From: Cereibacter sphaeroides
Lineage (GTDB): Bacteria > Pseudomonadota > Alphaproteobacteria > Rhodobacterales > Rhodobacteraceae
Direction: 5' to 3'
Length of the DNA stretch: 64,000 nucleotides
Assembly: GCA_003243455.1 (NCBI GenBank)
Contig: QFQS01000001.1
Location: forward strand, 992,001 to 1,056,000
In this document: piece after piece, positions 16,726 to 25,339 of the stretch
Layout: every line of letters starts with the position of its first letter
Numbering within the stretch: position 1 is the stretch's first letter
Notes under the pieces: model-generated
Told to the model about the DNA's origin: nothing
The model's database searches: none
The model's input: the letters and a program-made list of their open reading frames with translations, nothing else
Translations under genes and position numbers: made by a program

Positions 16726-17307
16726 ATGCTGCTGCTGATCGACAACTATGACAGCTTTACCTACAACCTCGTCCACTATTTCGGTGAGCTGGGGGCCGAT
16801 GTCGCGGTCCACCGGAACGACGCGCTGGACGTTCAGGCGGCCATGGCGCTGCGGCCTTCAGCGATCGTTCTGTCGCCCGGCCCCTGCGACCCGGCGCAGG
16901 CCGGTATCTGCCTTGCCCTGACCGAAGCGGCCGCCGAGGCGAGCATTCCGCTGCTCGGCGTCTGCCTTGGCCACCAGACCATCGGTCAGGCATTCGGTGG
17001 CAAGGTGATCCGCTGCCACGAAATCGTGCATGGCAAGATGGGGACGATGCACCATGAAGGCAAAGGTGTTTTCGCCGGACTGCCTTCGCCCTTCAAGGCC
17101 ACGCGCTATCACTCTCTGATCGTCGAGCGGGAAAGCCTGCCCGACTGTCTGGAGGTCACGGCATGGCTGGAGGATGGCACCATCATGGGCCTGCGCCACC
17201 GCGACCGGCCCATCGAGGGTGTTCAGTTCCACCCCGAGAGCATCGCCTCGGAACACGGCCACCAGATGCTGCGCAATTTCCTCGACATGGCGAAAGTCGC
17301 GGCATGA
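16726..17307 (+). CDS. trpG: Anthranilate synthase component II (glutamine amidotransferase)
   Basis: 193 residues. It is a class I glutamine amidotransferase with nucleophile Cys80 (LLGVCLGHQ) and His169/Glu171 (QFHPES). The N-terminal LLIDNYDSFTYNL is typical of TrpG/PabA. It supplies ammonia from glutamine to TrpE for anthranilate synthesis. TrpE is not in the window, so the two subunits are encoded apart, with the YibQ-like gene on the other side. It overlaps trpD as ATGA at 17304-17307. The protein might also serve 4-aminobenzoate synthesis. Confidence 0.93.
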   Translation: MLLLIDNYDSFTYNLVHYFGELGADVAVHRNDALDVQAAMALRPSAIVLSPGPCDPAQAGICLALTEAAAEASIPLLGVCLGHQTIGQAFGGKVIRCHEIVHGKMGTMHHEGKGVFAGLPSPFKATRYHSLIVERESLPDCLEVTAWLEDGTIMGLRHRDRPIEGVQFHPESIASEHGHQMLRNFLDMAKVAA

Positions 17308-18320
17308 GCGACCGCCTGCGCCCGCTGATCGGCCTTGCGGCCCAACGCCCGTTGACGCGGGCCGAGGCCGAGATGGCGTTCGACTGCCTGTTTGAAGGCG
17401 AGGCCACGCCTGCCCAGATGGGCGGGTTCCTTATGGCGCTGCGCACGAGGGGCGAGACGGTCGAGGAATATGCCGCCGCAGCCAGCGTGATGCGGTCCAA
17501 GTGTCACAAGGTCAACGCACCCCCGGGGGCGATGGATATTGTGGGGACCGGCGGCGACGGCAAGGGCACGCTGAACATCTCGACCGCCGCCGCATTTGTC
17601 GTTGCGGGGGCGGGCGTCGTAGTGGCGAAACACGGCAACCGGAACCTGTCGTCCAAGTCGGGCGCGGCGGATGCGCTGACCGAGCTGGGCCTGAACGTCA
17701 TGGTCGGGTCGGACGTGGTGGAGCGTTCCATCAAGGGGGCCGGGATAGGCTTCATGATGGCGCCGATGCACCATCCTGCGATGCGACATGTCATGCCGGT
17801 GCGGACCGAGCTTGGGACGCGGACGATATTCAACATCCTCGGCCCTCTCACCAATCCCGCCGGGGCCAAACGCCAGCTGACCGGCGCGTTTTCGGATGGG
17901 CAGATCCGCCCGATGGCCGAAACGCTGCTCGCTCTTGGCTCCGAGAAGGCCTGGCTGGTCCACGGCAGCGACGGCACGGATGAGCTGTCCATTGCCGGGC
18001 CGTCGAAGGTGGCCGAACTGGCAGGCGGCAAGGTCACTGAATTCACCGTCACGCCCGAGGATGCGGGCCTGCCCGTCCATTCGTTTGAGGCGATCCTTGG
18101 CGGTACCCCGGCCGAGAATGCTGCCGCCCTTCGTGCCCTGCTGGATGGGGTGACTGGGGCCTATCGTGACGCCGTGCTGCTGAATGCCGCCGCCGCGCTG
18201 GTGGTGGCCGACAAGGCTGCAACCTTGCGCGAAGGCGTGGAAATGGCGCGCGCCAGCATCGACAGCGGCGCGGCGAAGGCCCGGCTGGCCGAAGCGGTGC
18301 GGATCACGCAGGCAGGGTAA
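17304..18320 (+). CDS. trpD: Anthranilate phosphoribosyltransferase
   Basis: 338 residues from the ATG at 17304 that overlaps the trpG stop. It transfers phosphoribose from PRPP to anthranilate. The PRPP-binding GTGGDGKGTLNISTA motif, the KHGNRNLSSKSGAADALTELG region (in part) and the FNILGPLTNPA signature are all visible. It is a normal-length, stand-alone TrpD, not fused to TrpG as in enterics. A gap of about 100 bp separates it from trpC. Confidence 0.95.
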   Translation: MSDRLRPLIGLAAQRPLTRAEAEMAFDCLFEGEATPAQMGGFLMALRTRGETVEEYAAAASVMRSKCHKVNAPPGAMDIVGTGGDGKGTLNISTAAAFVVAGAGVVVAKHGNRNLSSKSGAADALTELGLNVMVGSDVVERSIKGAGIGFMMAPMHHPAMRHVMPVRTELGTRTIFNILGPLTNPAGAKRQLTGAFSDGQIRPMAETLLALGSEKAWLVHGSDGTDELSIAGPSKVAELAGGKVTEFTVTPEDAGLPVHSFEAILGGTPAENAAALRALLDGVTGAYRDAVLLNAAAALVVADKAATLREGVEMARASIDSGAAKARLAEAVRITQAG

Positions 18321-18424
18321 AGGCGACAGTCGCGGCACAAGGCTTCATCTGGCCAGGCAGATTGTCCCGACAACCTGACCGCTTTGCACTTTCCATGGCT
18401 GCCGCCAAAGGTTAGGCAAGAGGC

Positions 18425-19237
18425 ATGAGCACCATCCTTGACCGCATCAAGACCTACAAGCTGGAAGAAATCGCAGCCCGCAAGGCCACGAAACCGCTGG
18501 CTGATCTGGAAGATGCCGCGCGTGATGCACCTCCGGCGCGCGGCTTTGCCGATGCTCTGCGGGGGGCGGCGCTGACCGGCTATGGCCTGATCGCCGAGAT
18601 CAAGAAGGCCAGCCCGTCGAAAGGCCTGATCCGGGCCGACTTCGATCCGCCCGCACTTGCCCGCGCCTATCAGGCTGGTGGCGCGACCTGCCTTTCGGTG
18701 CTGACCGACACGCCCTCTTTCCAGGGGGCCGACGAATTCCTGACCGCGGCACATGAGGCGACGACCCTGCCCTGTCTGCGCAAGGATTTCATCTATGACA
18801 CCTATCAGGTGACCGAGGCGCGCGCGCTGCATGCGGACTGCATCCTGATCATCATGGCCTCGGTCACGGACGATCAGGCGGCAGAGCTTGAGGCGGCTGC
18901 GTTCGAATGGCGGATGGATGTGCTGATCGAGGTGCATAATCAGGCCGAACTGGAACGCGCGGCGCGGCTGAAGTCGCCGCTCATCGGGATCAACAACCGC
19001 GACCTGAACACTTTCGAGGTCTCGCTTGACACTACGCGCCGACTGGCGCGAATGATCCCCGAAGACCGGATGATCGTCGCCGAAAGCGGTCTGAACAAGC
19101 CCGAGGATCTGGCTGATCTTGCCCGATACGGCGCGCGCTGCTTCCTGATCGGCGAAAGCCTGATGCGGCAGGAGAATGTCGAGGCCGCGACGCGCGCGAT
19201 CCTTGCCAACCCATTGGTCGCGCAGGGCGGGCTCTGA
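18425..19237 (+). CDS. trpC: Indole-3-glycerol phosphate synthase
   Basis: 270 residues. The (beta/alpha)8 enzyme closes the ring of carboxyphenylamino-deoxyribulose phosphate to give indole-3-glycerol phosphate. Visible signatures are LIAEIKKASPSKG, PCLRKDFIYD, GINNRDLNTF and AESGL. It is monofunctional, not fused to TrpF. moaC begins 2 bp after its stop, so tryptophan and molybdenum-cofactor genes are probably in one transcript. Confidence 0.95.
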   Translation: MSTILDRIKTYKLEEIAARKATKPLADLEDAARDAPPARGFADALRGAALTGYGLIAEIKKASPSKGLIRADFDPPALARAYQAGGATCLSVLTDTPSFQGADEFLTAAHEATTLPCLRKDFIYDTYQVTEARALHADCILIIMASVTDDQAAELEAAAFEWRMDVLIEVHNQAELERAARLKSPLIGINNRDLNTFEVSLDTTRRLARMIPEDRMIVAESGLNKPEDLADLARYGARCFLIGESLMRQENVEAATRAILANPLVAQGGL

Positions 19238-19239
19238 CA

Positions 19240-19722
19240 GTGCCCGGCCCGCTCACCCATTTCGATGAGGGTGGGAATGCGCATATGGTCGATGTTTCGG
19301 CCAAGGCGGTGACGGACCGGATCGCGGTTGCGCGCGGAGCGGTAAAGATGGCCCCCGAGACGCTGGCCCTGATCACCGAGGGGCGGGCCGCGAAGGGCGA
19401 CGTGCTGGGCGTGGCGCGCATCGCCGGCATCATGGCCGCCAAGCGCACCGCAGATTTGATCCCCCTTTGCCACCCGCTGCCGCTTGCCAGCGTCTCGATC
19501 GACCTGTCCCCCGATCCCGCCCTGCCCGGCGTGATCATCGAGGCGAGCGTCCGCACCAATGGTCGGACGGGGGTAGAGATGGAGGCGCTGACCGCCGTCA
19601 GCGTGACAGCCCTGACGATATACGACATGGTGAAGGCAGCGGACAAAGCCATGACCATCTCCGACATTCGCCTTGTCCTGAAAGATGGCGGAAAATCAGG
19701 GCGTTACGAGGCGAAACCGTGA
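19240..19722 (+). CDS. moaC: Cyclic pyranopterin monophosphate synthase MoaC
   Basis: 160 residues from GTG 19240. MoaC makes cyclic pyranopterin monophosphate, the first stable molybdenum-cofactor intermediate, from the MoaA product. The signatures LTHFDEGGNAHMVDV at the N-terminus, IPLCHPLPL and the GVEMEALTAVSVTALTIYDM region (in part) are characteristic. It overlaps moeA by 4 bp (GTGA). MoaA, MoaB, MoaD and MoaE are not in the window. Confidence 0.95.
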   Translation: MPGPLTHFDEGGNAHMVDVSAKAVTDRIAVARGAVKMAPETLALITEGRAAKGDVLGVARIAGIMAAKRTADLIPLCHPLPLASVSIDLSPDPALPGVIIEASVRTNGRTGVEMEALTAVSVTALTIYDMVKAADKAMTISDIRLVLKDGGKSGRYEAKP

Positions 19723-20891
19723 TTTCCGTTGAAGAGGCGCTGGCCCGTGTTCTTGCGCTGGCGGCACCCCTGCCGGGCGAGACCGTGCCACTCGGTGCCG
19801 CTGCAGGACGATCCATGCTGGAACCTGCCGTCGCAACGCTGGATCAGCCCCCCTTCCAAGCCTCGGCCATGGACGGCTATGCGCTGGCCGATCCGGTGAA
19901 CTCGGGCGAAAGCTTTCGGGTAATCGGCATGGCTGCGGCGGGCCATGGCTTTGGTGGAGTCGTCGGTGCGGGTGAGGCGGTTCGGATCTTTACCGGCGCG
20001 CCTCTGCCTCAGGGCGCGACGCGCGTCATCATTCAGGAAGATGTCGTTGCCTCCGGCAACACCATAACGCTCCGCAGCGTCGATGGCGGCACCAATGTGC
20101 GCGGTGCAGGGCAGGACTTCCGCGCGGGCGACATTCTCGGCCCCCGCTGTCTGCGCCCCAACGATCTGGCGCTGCTGGCGGCAATGAACGTGCCGACCGT
20201 GACCGTCGCCCGCAGACCTGTCGTCGCCCTTATCCCGACCGGGGACGAACTTGTGATGCCCGGAGAGCTGCCACGGCAGGACCAGATCATCGCCTCGAAC
20301 ATTTTCGCGCTCAAGGCACTTGCCGAAGGCGAAGGCGCCGAGGTCCGCATCCTGCCCATCGCGCGCGACACCGAGCCTGCTTTGACAGCGGTATTCGATC
20401 TGGCAAGGGATGCCGACCTGATCGTGACCATCGGGGGCGCATCGGTCGGCGATCACGATCTGGTTGCAGGTGTCACCGAGAAACTGGGGATGGAGCGCGC
20501 GTTCTACCGCATTGCGATGCGTCCCGGAAAACCCCTGATGGCGGGCAGGATCGGTGGACGCGCCATGCTGGGCCTGCCGGGAAATCCGGTGTCGTCCATC
20601 GTTTGCGGCCATCTGTTCATGCTGCCGATGATCCGCGCGATGCAAAGCCTGCCGCCCGCGGTGGCGATCCGACGGGCGCGGCTGATCGAGCCGGTCGATC
20701 CGACCGGGCCGCGCGCGCATTACATGCGCGCCGAACTGACCCAGGCGGATGGGCTGCCCGGCATCCGCGCCCTGCCGCGGCAGGACAGCGCCCTTTTGGC
20801 GGTGCTGAGCCAGGCCGATGCCCTGCTGATCCGCCCGGCCGGCGACATCGCCCGTCAGCCGGGAACCGAGGTCGACTATCTGCCGCTGTAG
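19719..20891 (+). CDS. moeA: Molybdopterin molybdenumtransferase MoeA
   Basis: 390 residues from the GTG at 19719 that overlaps the moaC stop. MoeA inserts molybdate into adenylated molybdopterin. The signatures PPFQASAMDGYAL, FTGAPLPQGAT, IPTGDEL and the GLPGNPVSS loop are visible, and the domain order is that of normal MoeA. It is the last gene of the trpG-D-C-moaC-moeA run; lexA follows 81 bp later with its own SOS-controlled promoter. Confidence 0.95.
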   Translation: MISVEEALARVLALAAPLPGETVPLGAAAGRSMLEPAVATLDQPPFQASAMDGYALADPVNSGESFRVIGMAAAGHGFGGVVGAGEAVRIFTGAPLPQGATRVIIQEDVVASGNTITLRSVDGGTNVRGAGQDFRAGDILGPRCLRPNDLALLAAMNVPTVTVARRPVVALIPTGDELVMPGELPRQDQIIASNIFALKALAEGEGAEVRILPIARDTEPALTAVFDLARDADLIVTIGGASVGDHDLVAGVTEKLGMERAFYRIAMRPGKPLMAGRIGGRAMLGLPGNPVSSIVCGHLFMLPMIRAMQSLPPAVAIRRARLIEPVDPTGPRAHYMRAELTQADGLPGIRALPRQDSALLAVLSQADALLIRPAGDIARQPGTEVDYLPL

Positions 20892-20901
20892 CGCAAGATA
20901 C

Positions 20902-20941
20902 TTGACACAAAGCAAGAACGTGGGCAGAACAGTGTGTGAAC
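20902..20941 (+). promoter_or_regulatory. lexA promoter with three GAAC repeats (SOS box)
   Basis: TTGACA at 20902-20907 is followed by GAAC at 20916, 20927 and 20938. Each GAAC is separated by exactly 7 bp, giving two overlapping GAAC-N7-GAAC boxes. GAAC-N7-GAAC (complement GTTC-N7-GTTC) is the established alphaproteobacterial LexA site. The boxes cover the expected -10 region, consistent with autorepression of lexA. Confidence 0.85.
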
Positions 20942-20972
20942 CTTCTGGGCCGCCGTATCGGAGTTCTGCTGG

Positions 20973-21671
20973 ATGCTGACGCGCAAGCAACTGGAACTGC
21001 TGGATTTTATCCGCACTCGCATGGATGTCGATGGCGTCCCCCCTTCTTTCGACGAAATGAAAGAGGCGCTGGATCTGCGCTCCAAATCCGGAATTCACCG
21101 CCTGATCACCGCTTTGGAGGAACGTGGCTTCATCCGCCGCCTTGCCCATCGCGCCCGCGCCATCGAAATCGTGAAGCTGCCCGAGGCGATGGAGCGGGCC
21201 GGCTTCTCGCCCCGCGTTATCCCGGGCGGCAGGCCCGAAGCCCCGTCGAAACCGGTTGCAGGCTCCATGCAGGTCGTCGCTGTCGATGCGTTGGAACTGC
21301 CTGTGATGGGCCGCATTGCAGCCGGCGTGCCGATCGAGGCGATCAGCCATGTTTCCCATCATATCGCGGTTCCCGGATCGATGTTGTCGGGCCGAGGCCA
21401 GCACTACGCGCTGGAGGTCAAGGGCGACTCGATGATCGAAGCCGGGATCAACGACGGAGACGTTGTTGTGATCCGGGAACAGGATACGGCACAAAACGGC
21501 GATATCGTGGTTGCGCTGATCGAAGGTCAGGAAGCGACGCTGAAGCGGTTCCGGCAGCGCGGCGGCATGATCGCGCTGGAAGCCGCGAACCCTGCCTATG
21601 AAACCCGCACCTATCCCGATCATATGGTTCGGGTTCAGGGTCGACTTGTCGGGCTGATCCGAACCTACTGA
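20973..21671 (+). CDS. lexA: LexA repressor
   Basis: 232 residues. The N-terminal winged helix (1-70) contains FDEMKEALDLRSKSGIHRLI. The C-terminal S24 peptidase domain has Ser153 (KGDSMIEAG) and Lys191 (EATLKRF), and the self-cleavage bond is Ala117-Gly118 (IAAGVPIEA). RecA-stimulated self-cleavage would relieve repression of SOS genes. Alphaproteobacterial targets are GAAC-N7-GAAC, present upstream in triplicate. The 3' end overlaps the convergent comEC end by 7 bp. Confidence 0.96.
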   Translation: MLTRKQLELLDFIRTRMDVDGVPPSFDEMKEALDLRSKSGIHRLITALEERGFIRRLAHRARAIEIVKLPEAMERAGFSPRVIPGGRPEAPSKPVAGSMQVVAVDALELPVMGRIAAGVPIEAISHVSHHIAVPGSMLSGRGQHYALEVKGDSMIEAGINDGDVVVIREQDTAQNGDIVVALIEGQEATLKRFRQRGGMIALEAANPAYETRTYPDHMVRVQGRLVGLIRTY

Positions 21672-23791
21672 CGGTCGGAACCGCTGGCAGTTATCGCCGG
21701 GCGCACGTCGCTGTTCGCCTGCGCTTTTGCAATCTTTATCGGTGGCGGTTTACCGCGAGGCGACCAAAGCCTGTCTGCGTTTTCGGTCGCCTCGATCACC
21801 AAAGCACCGGTGCGCGCCTGACGGATCGCCAGAGTGCCCGTTTTCGCCAGATATTCCGCGTCGATAACCTCGCAACCTGTGGGAACGCCTTCGGCCCTGA
21901 CAGAGACAATGACAAAGTCGGCGCTTGCGCAGGCTTCGGCCAGTCTGCGAAACCCGGTCTTGCCCTTCAATGCGACCCCGCGCCATGTCCCGACTGAAAA
22001 CGATCGCATCTCCGGTGGTCCGACGAACCCTTTGCGGACTGACGCCTGCGCCTGATCGACAAGGTCGCCATCATTCTCCAGCCAGCTTCCCACCGCAAAA
22101 CCTGCACCTTTGGCGGAGGAGACGGCGCGGCCCTGCGGCCCCATCAGGCCCACAACCGCCCCATCGCCGCTGACCAGCAACTGAGGGCGCGGGTTCATGA
22201 CCCAGATCGCCAGCGCCAGTGCGGCCGGAACCAGACCGGCGACGCGACTTTGCCCCCGCCACAGGATCACCCACAGCATACCCAAGGCCATCAGCGGGAT
22301 CGCCCAAGCGCCCGGCGCAGGAATGCCTGTCACGGCGCCCTCCCAGCTTGCAACCTCGGCGGCGACGCCAAGGATCAGGCGCGACCCGGTCTCCATCATC
22401 CAAAGACCGATCCCGGAAAGGCCGATGGGCCACAACAGCACCGCCATCACCGCGCCCGGCATGATGAAAATCCCCATGGCAGGGGCTGTCATCAGGTTCG
22501 CCAGCAACCCGAAATCGGTGAACCGGTTGAAATGGGCGGCGGCCAGCGGTGCTGTCGCAAATCCGGCCAGAACCGAGGACAGCACCGCCATCATCACCGG
22601 GCGCGACCATCTCGGCAGCCCACCCGTGATCGCAGGCCGGTCCAATGCGCCGAAGCCCGCGATCAATGCGATGGTCGCCGCGAAGCTCATCTGGAACCCC
22701 GGCGCGAGCAGACTTTCCGGCCGCAGCACCAGCAGCACCACCGCGGCGATTGCGACCGTCCGCAACGACAACGCGCGCCGGTCCAACAGCACAGCGGCCA
22801 GCATCACCGCAACCATGACGAAGGCGCGCTCGGTCGCGACATTCGCGCCCGAAAGGGCCAGGTAAAAGCCCGCGACGGCAAGGCTTGCCAGTGCCGCGAT
22901 CTTCTTCGTGTTCAACCGCAAGGCCAGGGGCGGCACCAGCGCAAGCCCATATCTGCACAAGGCAAAAACGAACCCGGTCAGGAACGCCATGTTCATCCCC
23001 GAAATCGCCAGAAGATGCGACAGGTTGGAATCCCGCAGATCCTCAACCGTGTCCTGCGTGATGCCCGAACGGTCGCCCGTCACCGCACCAGAGGCAAAGG
23101 CGCCCGCCTGCCCCGGCAATCGTGCCATGATCGCGTCTGACAGATAGGCGCGCAGGCGATTGATGTATTGCGTGCCCGGCTCGGACGGCGCCAGCGCCAT
23201 CAATGGTGTGCGGCTGTAGCCTACCGCGCCAAGCTGGTCGAAAAAGGCCATGCGCCGGAAATCGAACCCGTCCGGCTCGGACGGCCCCGGCGGAGCGGAC
23301 AGATGACCCGTCAGCATCACCACCAGCCCAGGCGCGGGCGTGACACCGGCGCTATTGTCATGCAGCGAAACGCGCACCTTCAGCGGCGTCCGCTGCGGCG
23401 ACGTCCGCGCCAGAACGACATTGTCCAGCGTTATGCGCAGGTCGTCGGCTTGCGACCGGTCGATCTCGATCACCCGCCCCTCGATCGGGCCGTAATAGCG
23501 AAACCCCAGCACAGGAGCCTGGACCAGATGCGCGCGCAGGCCGGCCGCCAGCCCTCCGGCAAGAACGCAGGCCAGCGCGATGAACAGTGGCCGGGCACTG
23601 TGCGGCCCCAGGCGGCAAAGCGCGACTATTGCGCCAAACCCGCCCAGCAATGAAAGGTAGAATGCAATGCCCGGTTCCCACGGCAGCGCGAACCAGAACC
23701 CGATACCGATGGCAAGAAACACCGGCACCCAGGGGAACAGCGTGCCGCGTCGCGCATCCAGCCCCGCCATGATGCGCGCCAGCCCATGCAC
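21665..23791 (-). CDS. comEC: ComEC/Rec2-family DNA-uptake membrane protein without beta-lactamase domain
   Basis: 708 residues from GTG 23791; ATG 23770 is an alternative start. An N-terminal DUF4131-like region follows two hydrophobic helices. The Competence domain has HLLAISGMNMAFLTG and about ten further transmembrane segments. ComEC forms the inner-membrane channel for single-stranded DNA. The C-terminal ~150 residues do not show the HxHxDH metal-binding motif of the metallo-beta-lactamase domain found in Bacillus ComEC. Function in natural transformation is inferred from family only. It is convergent with lexA. Confidence 0.85.
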   Translation of the reverse strand: MHGLARIMAGLDARRGTLFPWVPVFLAIGIGFWFALPWEPGIAFYLSLLGGFGAIVALCRLGPHSARPLFIALACVLAGGLAAGLRAHLVQAPVLGFRYYGPIEGRVIEIDRSQADDLRITLDNVVLARTSPQRTPLKVRVSLHDNSAGVTPAPGLVVMLTGHLSAPPGPSEPDGFDFRRMAFFDQLGAVGYSRTPLMALAPSEPGTQYINRLRAYLSDAIMARLPGQAGAFASGAVTGDRSGITQDTVEDLRDSNLSHLLAISGMNMAFLTGFVFALCRYGLALVPPLALRLNTKKIAALASLAVAGFYLALSGANVATERAFVMVAVMLAAVLLDRRALSLRTVAIAAVVLLVLRPESLLAPGFQMSFAATIALIAGFGALDRPAITGGLPRWSRPVMMAVLSSVLAGFATAPLAAAHFNRFTDFGLLANLMTAPAMGIFIMPGAVMAVLLWPIGLSGIGLWMMETGSRLILGVAAEVASWEGAVTGIPAPGAWAIPLMALGMLWVILWRGQSRVAGLVPAALALAIWVMNPRPQLLVSGDGAVVGLMGPQGRAVSSAKGAGFAVGSWLENDGDLVDQAQASVRKGFVGPPEMRSFSVGTWRGVALKGKTGFRRLAEACASADFVIVSVRAEGVPTGCEVIDAEYLAKTGTLAIRQARTGALVIEATENADRLWSPRGKPPPIKIAKAQANSDVRPAITASGSDRQ

Positions 23792-23867
23792 CTTGCCACC
23801 CCTTCGCCGATTGCCTAGACAGGCGCCGAGGCTACGGCCGTCATGGTTTCCGAAAGGTTAATCCCGA

Positions 23868-25274
23868 ATGGCCGACCGCTCCGTCGTCACCCGCTTTGCC
23901 CCCTCGCCCACGGGATACCTGCATATCGGCGGCGGGCGCACCGCCTTGTTCAACTGGCTTTACGCGCGCGGGCGCGGAGGGAAATTCCTGCTGCGCATCG
24001 AGGATACCGACCGCGAACGCTCGACCCCCGAGGCGACGGCGGCAATCCTGCGCGGGCTGACATGGCTGGGCCTTGACTGGGATGGCGAGGCCGTCAGCCA
24101 GTTCGAGAAGCGTCACCGCCACGCCGAGGTTGCGCATCAGATGCTGGGGCGCGGCACGGCCTATAAATGCTTCTCCACAACCGAGGAAATCGAAGCCTTC
24201 CGCGAGGCGGAAAAGGCGCGCGGCGTCAGCTATCCGGTTTTCCTCAGCCCCTGGCGCGATGCCGATCCGGCGACCTACCCGGACGCGCCATACGTCATCC
24301 GCATGAAAGCGCCACGCAGCGGTGAGACGGTGATCGAGGATCAGGTGCAGGGCCAGGTCGTGATCCGCAACGAGACTCTGGACGACATGATCGTGCTGCG
24401 GTCGGACGGGACGCCGACCTATATGCTCGCCGTGGTCGTCGATGATCACGACATGGGCGTGACCCATGTGATCCGCGGCGACGATCACCTGAACAACGCC
24501 GCGCGCCAACAGATGGTCTATGACGCCATGGGGTGGGAGGTGCCGGTCTGGGCGCATATCCCGCTGATCCATGGCCCCGACGGCAAGAAGTTGTCCAAAC
24601 GCCACGGCGCCCTTGGTGTCGAGGAATATCAGGCGATGGGCTATCCCGCTGCCGGTATGTGCAACTACCTGACGCGGCTTGGCTGGGCGCATGGCGATGC
24701 CGAGTTCTTCAGCCGCGCGCAGGCGCTGGAATGGTTCGATCTTTCGGGAATCGGCCGTGCGCCTGCGCGACTCGATTTCAAGAAGCTGGAAAACCTGTGC
24801 GGCCAGCATATAGCAGCCATGGACGATGCTGCACTGCTGCATGAAATTGAAACCTATCTGGCCGCCGCAGATCGACCGGCCTTGACCGAAAGGCAGCGCG
24901 CCAATCTGTCAAGGGCGCTCTACAGCGTCAAGGACCGCTCCAAGACCTTTCCGGAACTGATTGATAAGGCGCACTTTTGCCTCTTGCAGCGCCCGGTGTC
25001 ACCTGATGCAGCCGCAGAGGCGGCGCTCGACCGGGCAGGGCGCAATCTGCTCGCTTCGCTTACGCCGCAGTTGCGAAATGCTCTCTGGACAAAGGAAGCG
25101 CTGGAGGCAATCCTGTCGGCGGAAGCCGCTGTCCAAGGCTTGGGCTTCGGCAAGCTCGCCGGACCGATCCGTGCCGCAATAGCGGGCAGAACTGTTACAC
25201 CGAGCGTTTACGACATGATGTTGATCATCGGTCGGGACGAAACGGTAGCCCGGCTGGAGGATGCGACGGCGTGA
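23868..25274 (+). CDS. gltX: Glutamyl-tRNA synthetase
   Basis: 468 residues. The class I synthetase motifs are HIGG (19-22, in APSPTGYLHIGGGRTALF) and KLSKR (241-245). The C-terminal anticodon-binding domain is present and length is normal. It charges tRNA-Glu, and in many alphaproteobacteria a non-discriminating GltX also mischarges tRNA-Gln for amidation; which holds here is unknown. It is followed by a small hairpin and gltA on the same strand. Confidence 0.95.
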   Translation: MADRSVVTRFAPSPTGYLHIGGGRTALFNWLYARGRGGKFLLRIEDTDRERSTPEATAAILRGLTWLGLDWDGEAVSQFEKRHRHAEVAHQMLGRGTAYKCFSTTEEIEAFREAEKARGVSYPVFLSPWRDADPATYPDAPYVIRMKAPRSGETVIEDQVQGQVVIRNETLDDMIVLRSDGTPTYMLAVVVDDHDMGVTHVIRGDDHLNNAARQQMVYDAMGWEVPVWAHIPLIHGPDGKKLSKRHGALGVEEYQAMGYPAAGMCNYLTRLGWAHGDAEFFSRAQALEWFDLSGIGRAPARLDFKKLENLCGQHIAAMDDAALLHEIETYLAAADRPALTERQRANLSRALYSVKDRSKTFPELIDKAHFCLLQRPVSPDAAAEAALDRAGRNLLASLTPQLRNALWTKEALEAILSAEAAVQGLGFGKLAGPIRAAIAGRTVTPSVYDMMLIIGRDETVARLEDATA

Positions 25275-25309
25275 CAAACCGCCCCCTCTGGCGTTCGGGC
25301 ATTTGCAAG

Positions 25310-25328
25310 AGCCGCCCGTAAGGCGGCT
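25310..25328 (+). other. Short hairpin between gltX and gltA
   Basis: AGCCGCC (25310-25316), a 5-nt loop and GGCGGCT (25322-25328) form a perfect 7-bp stem without a U-tract. It lies 12 bp before the gltA start. It could be a weak gltX terminator or a structure in the gltA leader. Confidence 0.35.
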
Positions 25329-25339
25329 AAAGACAGGGG

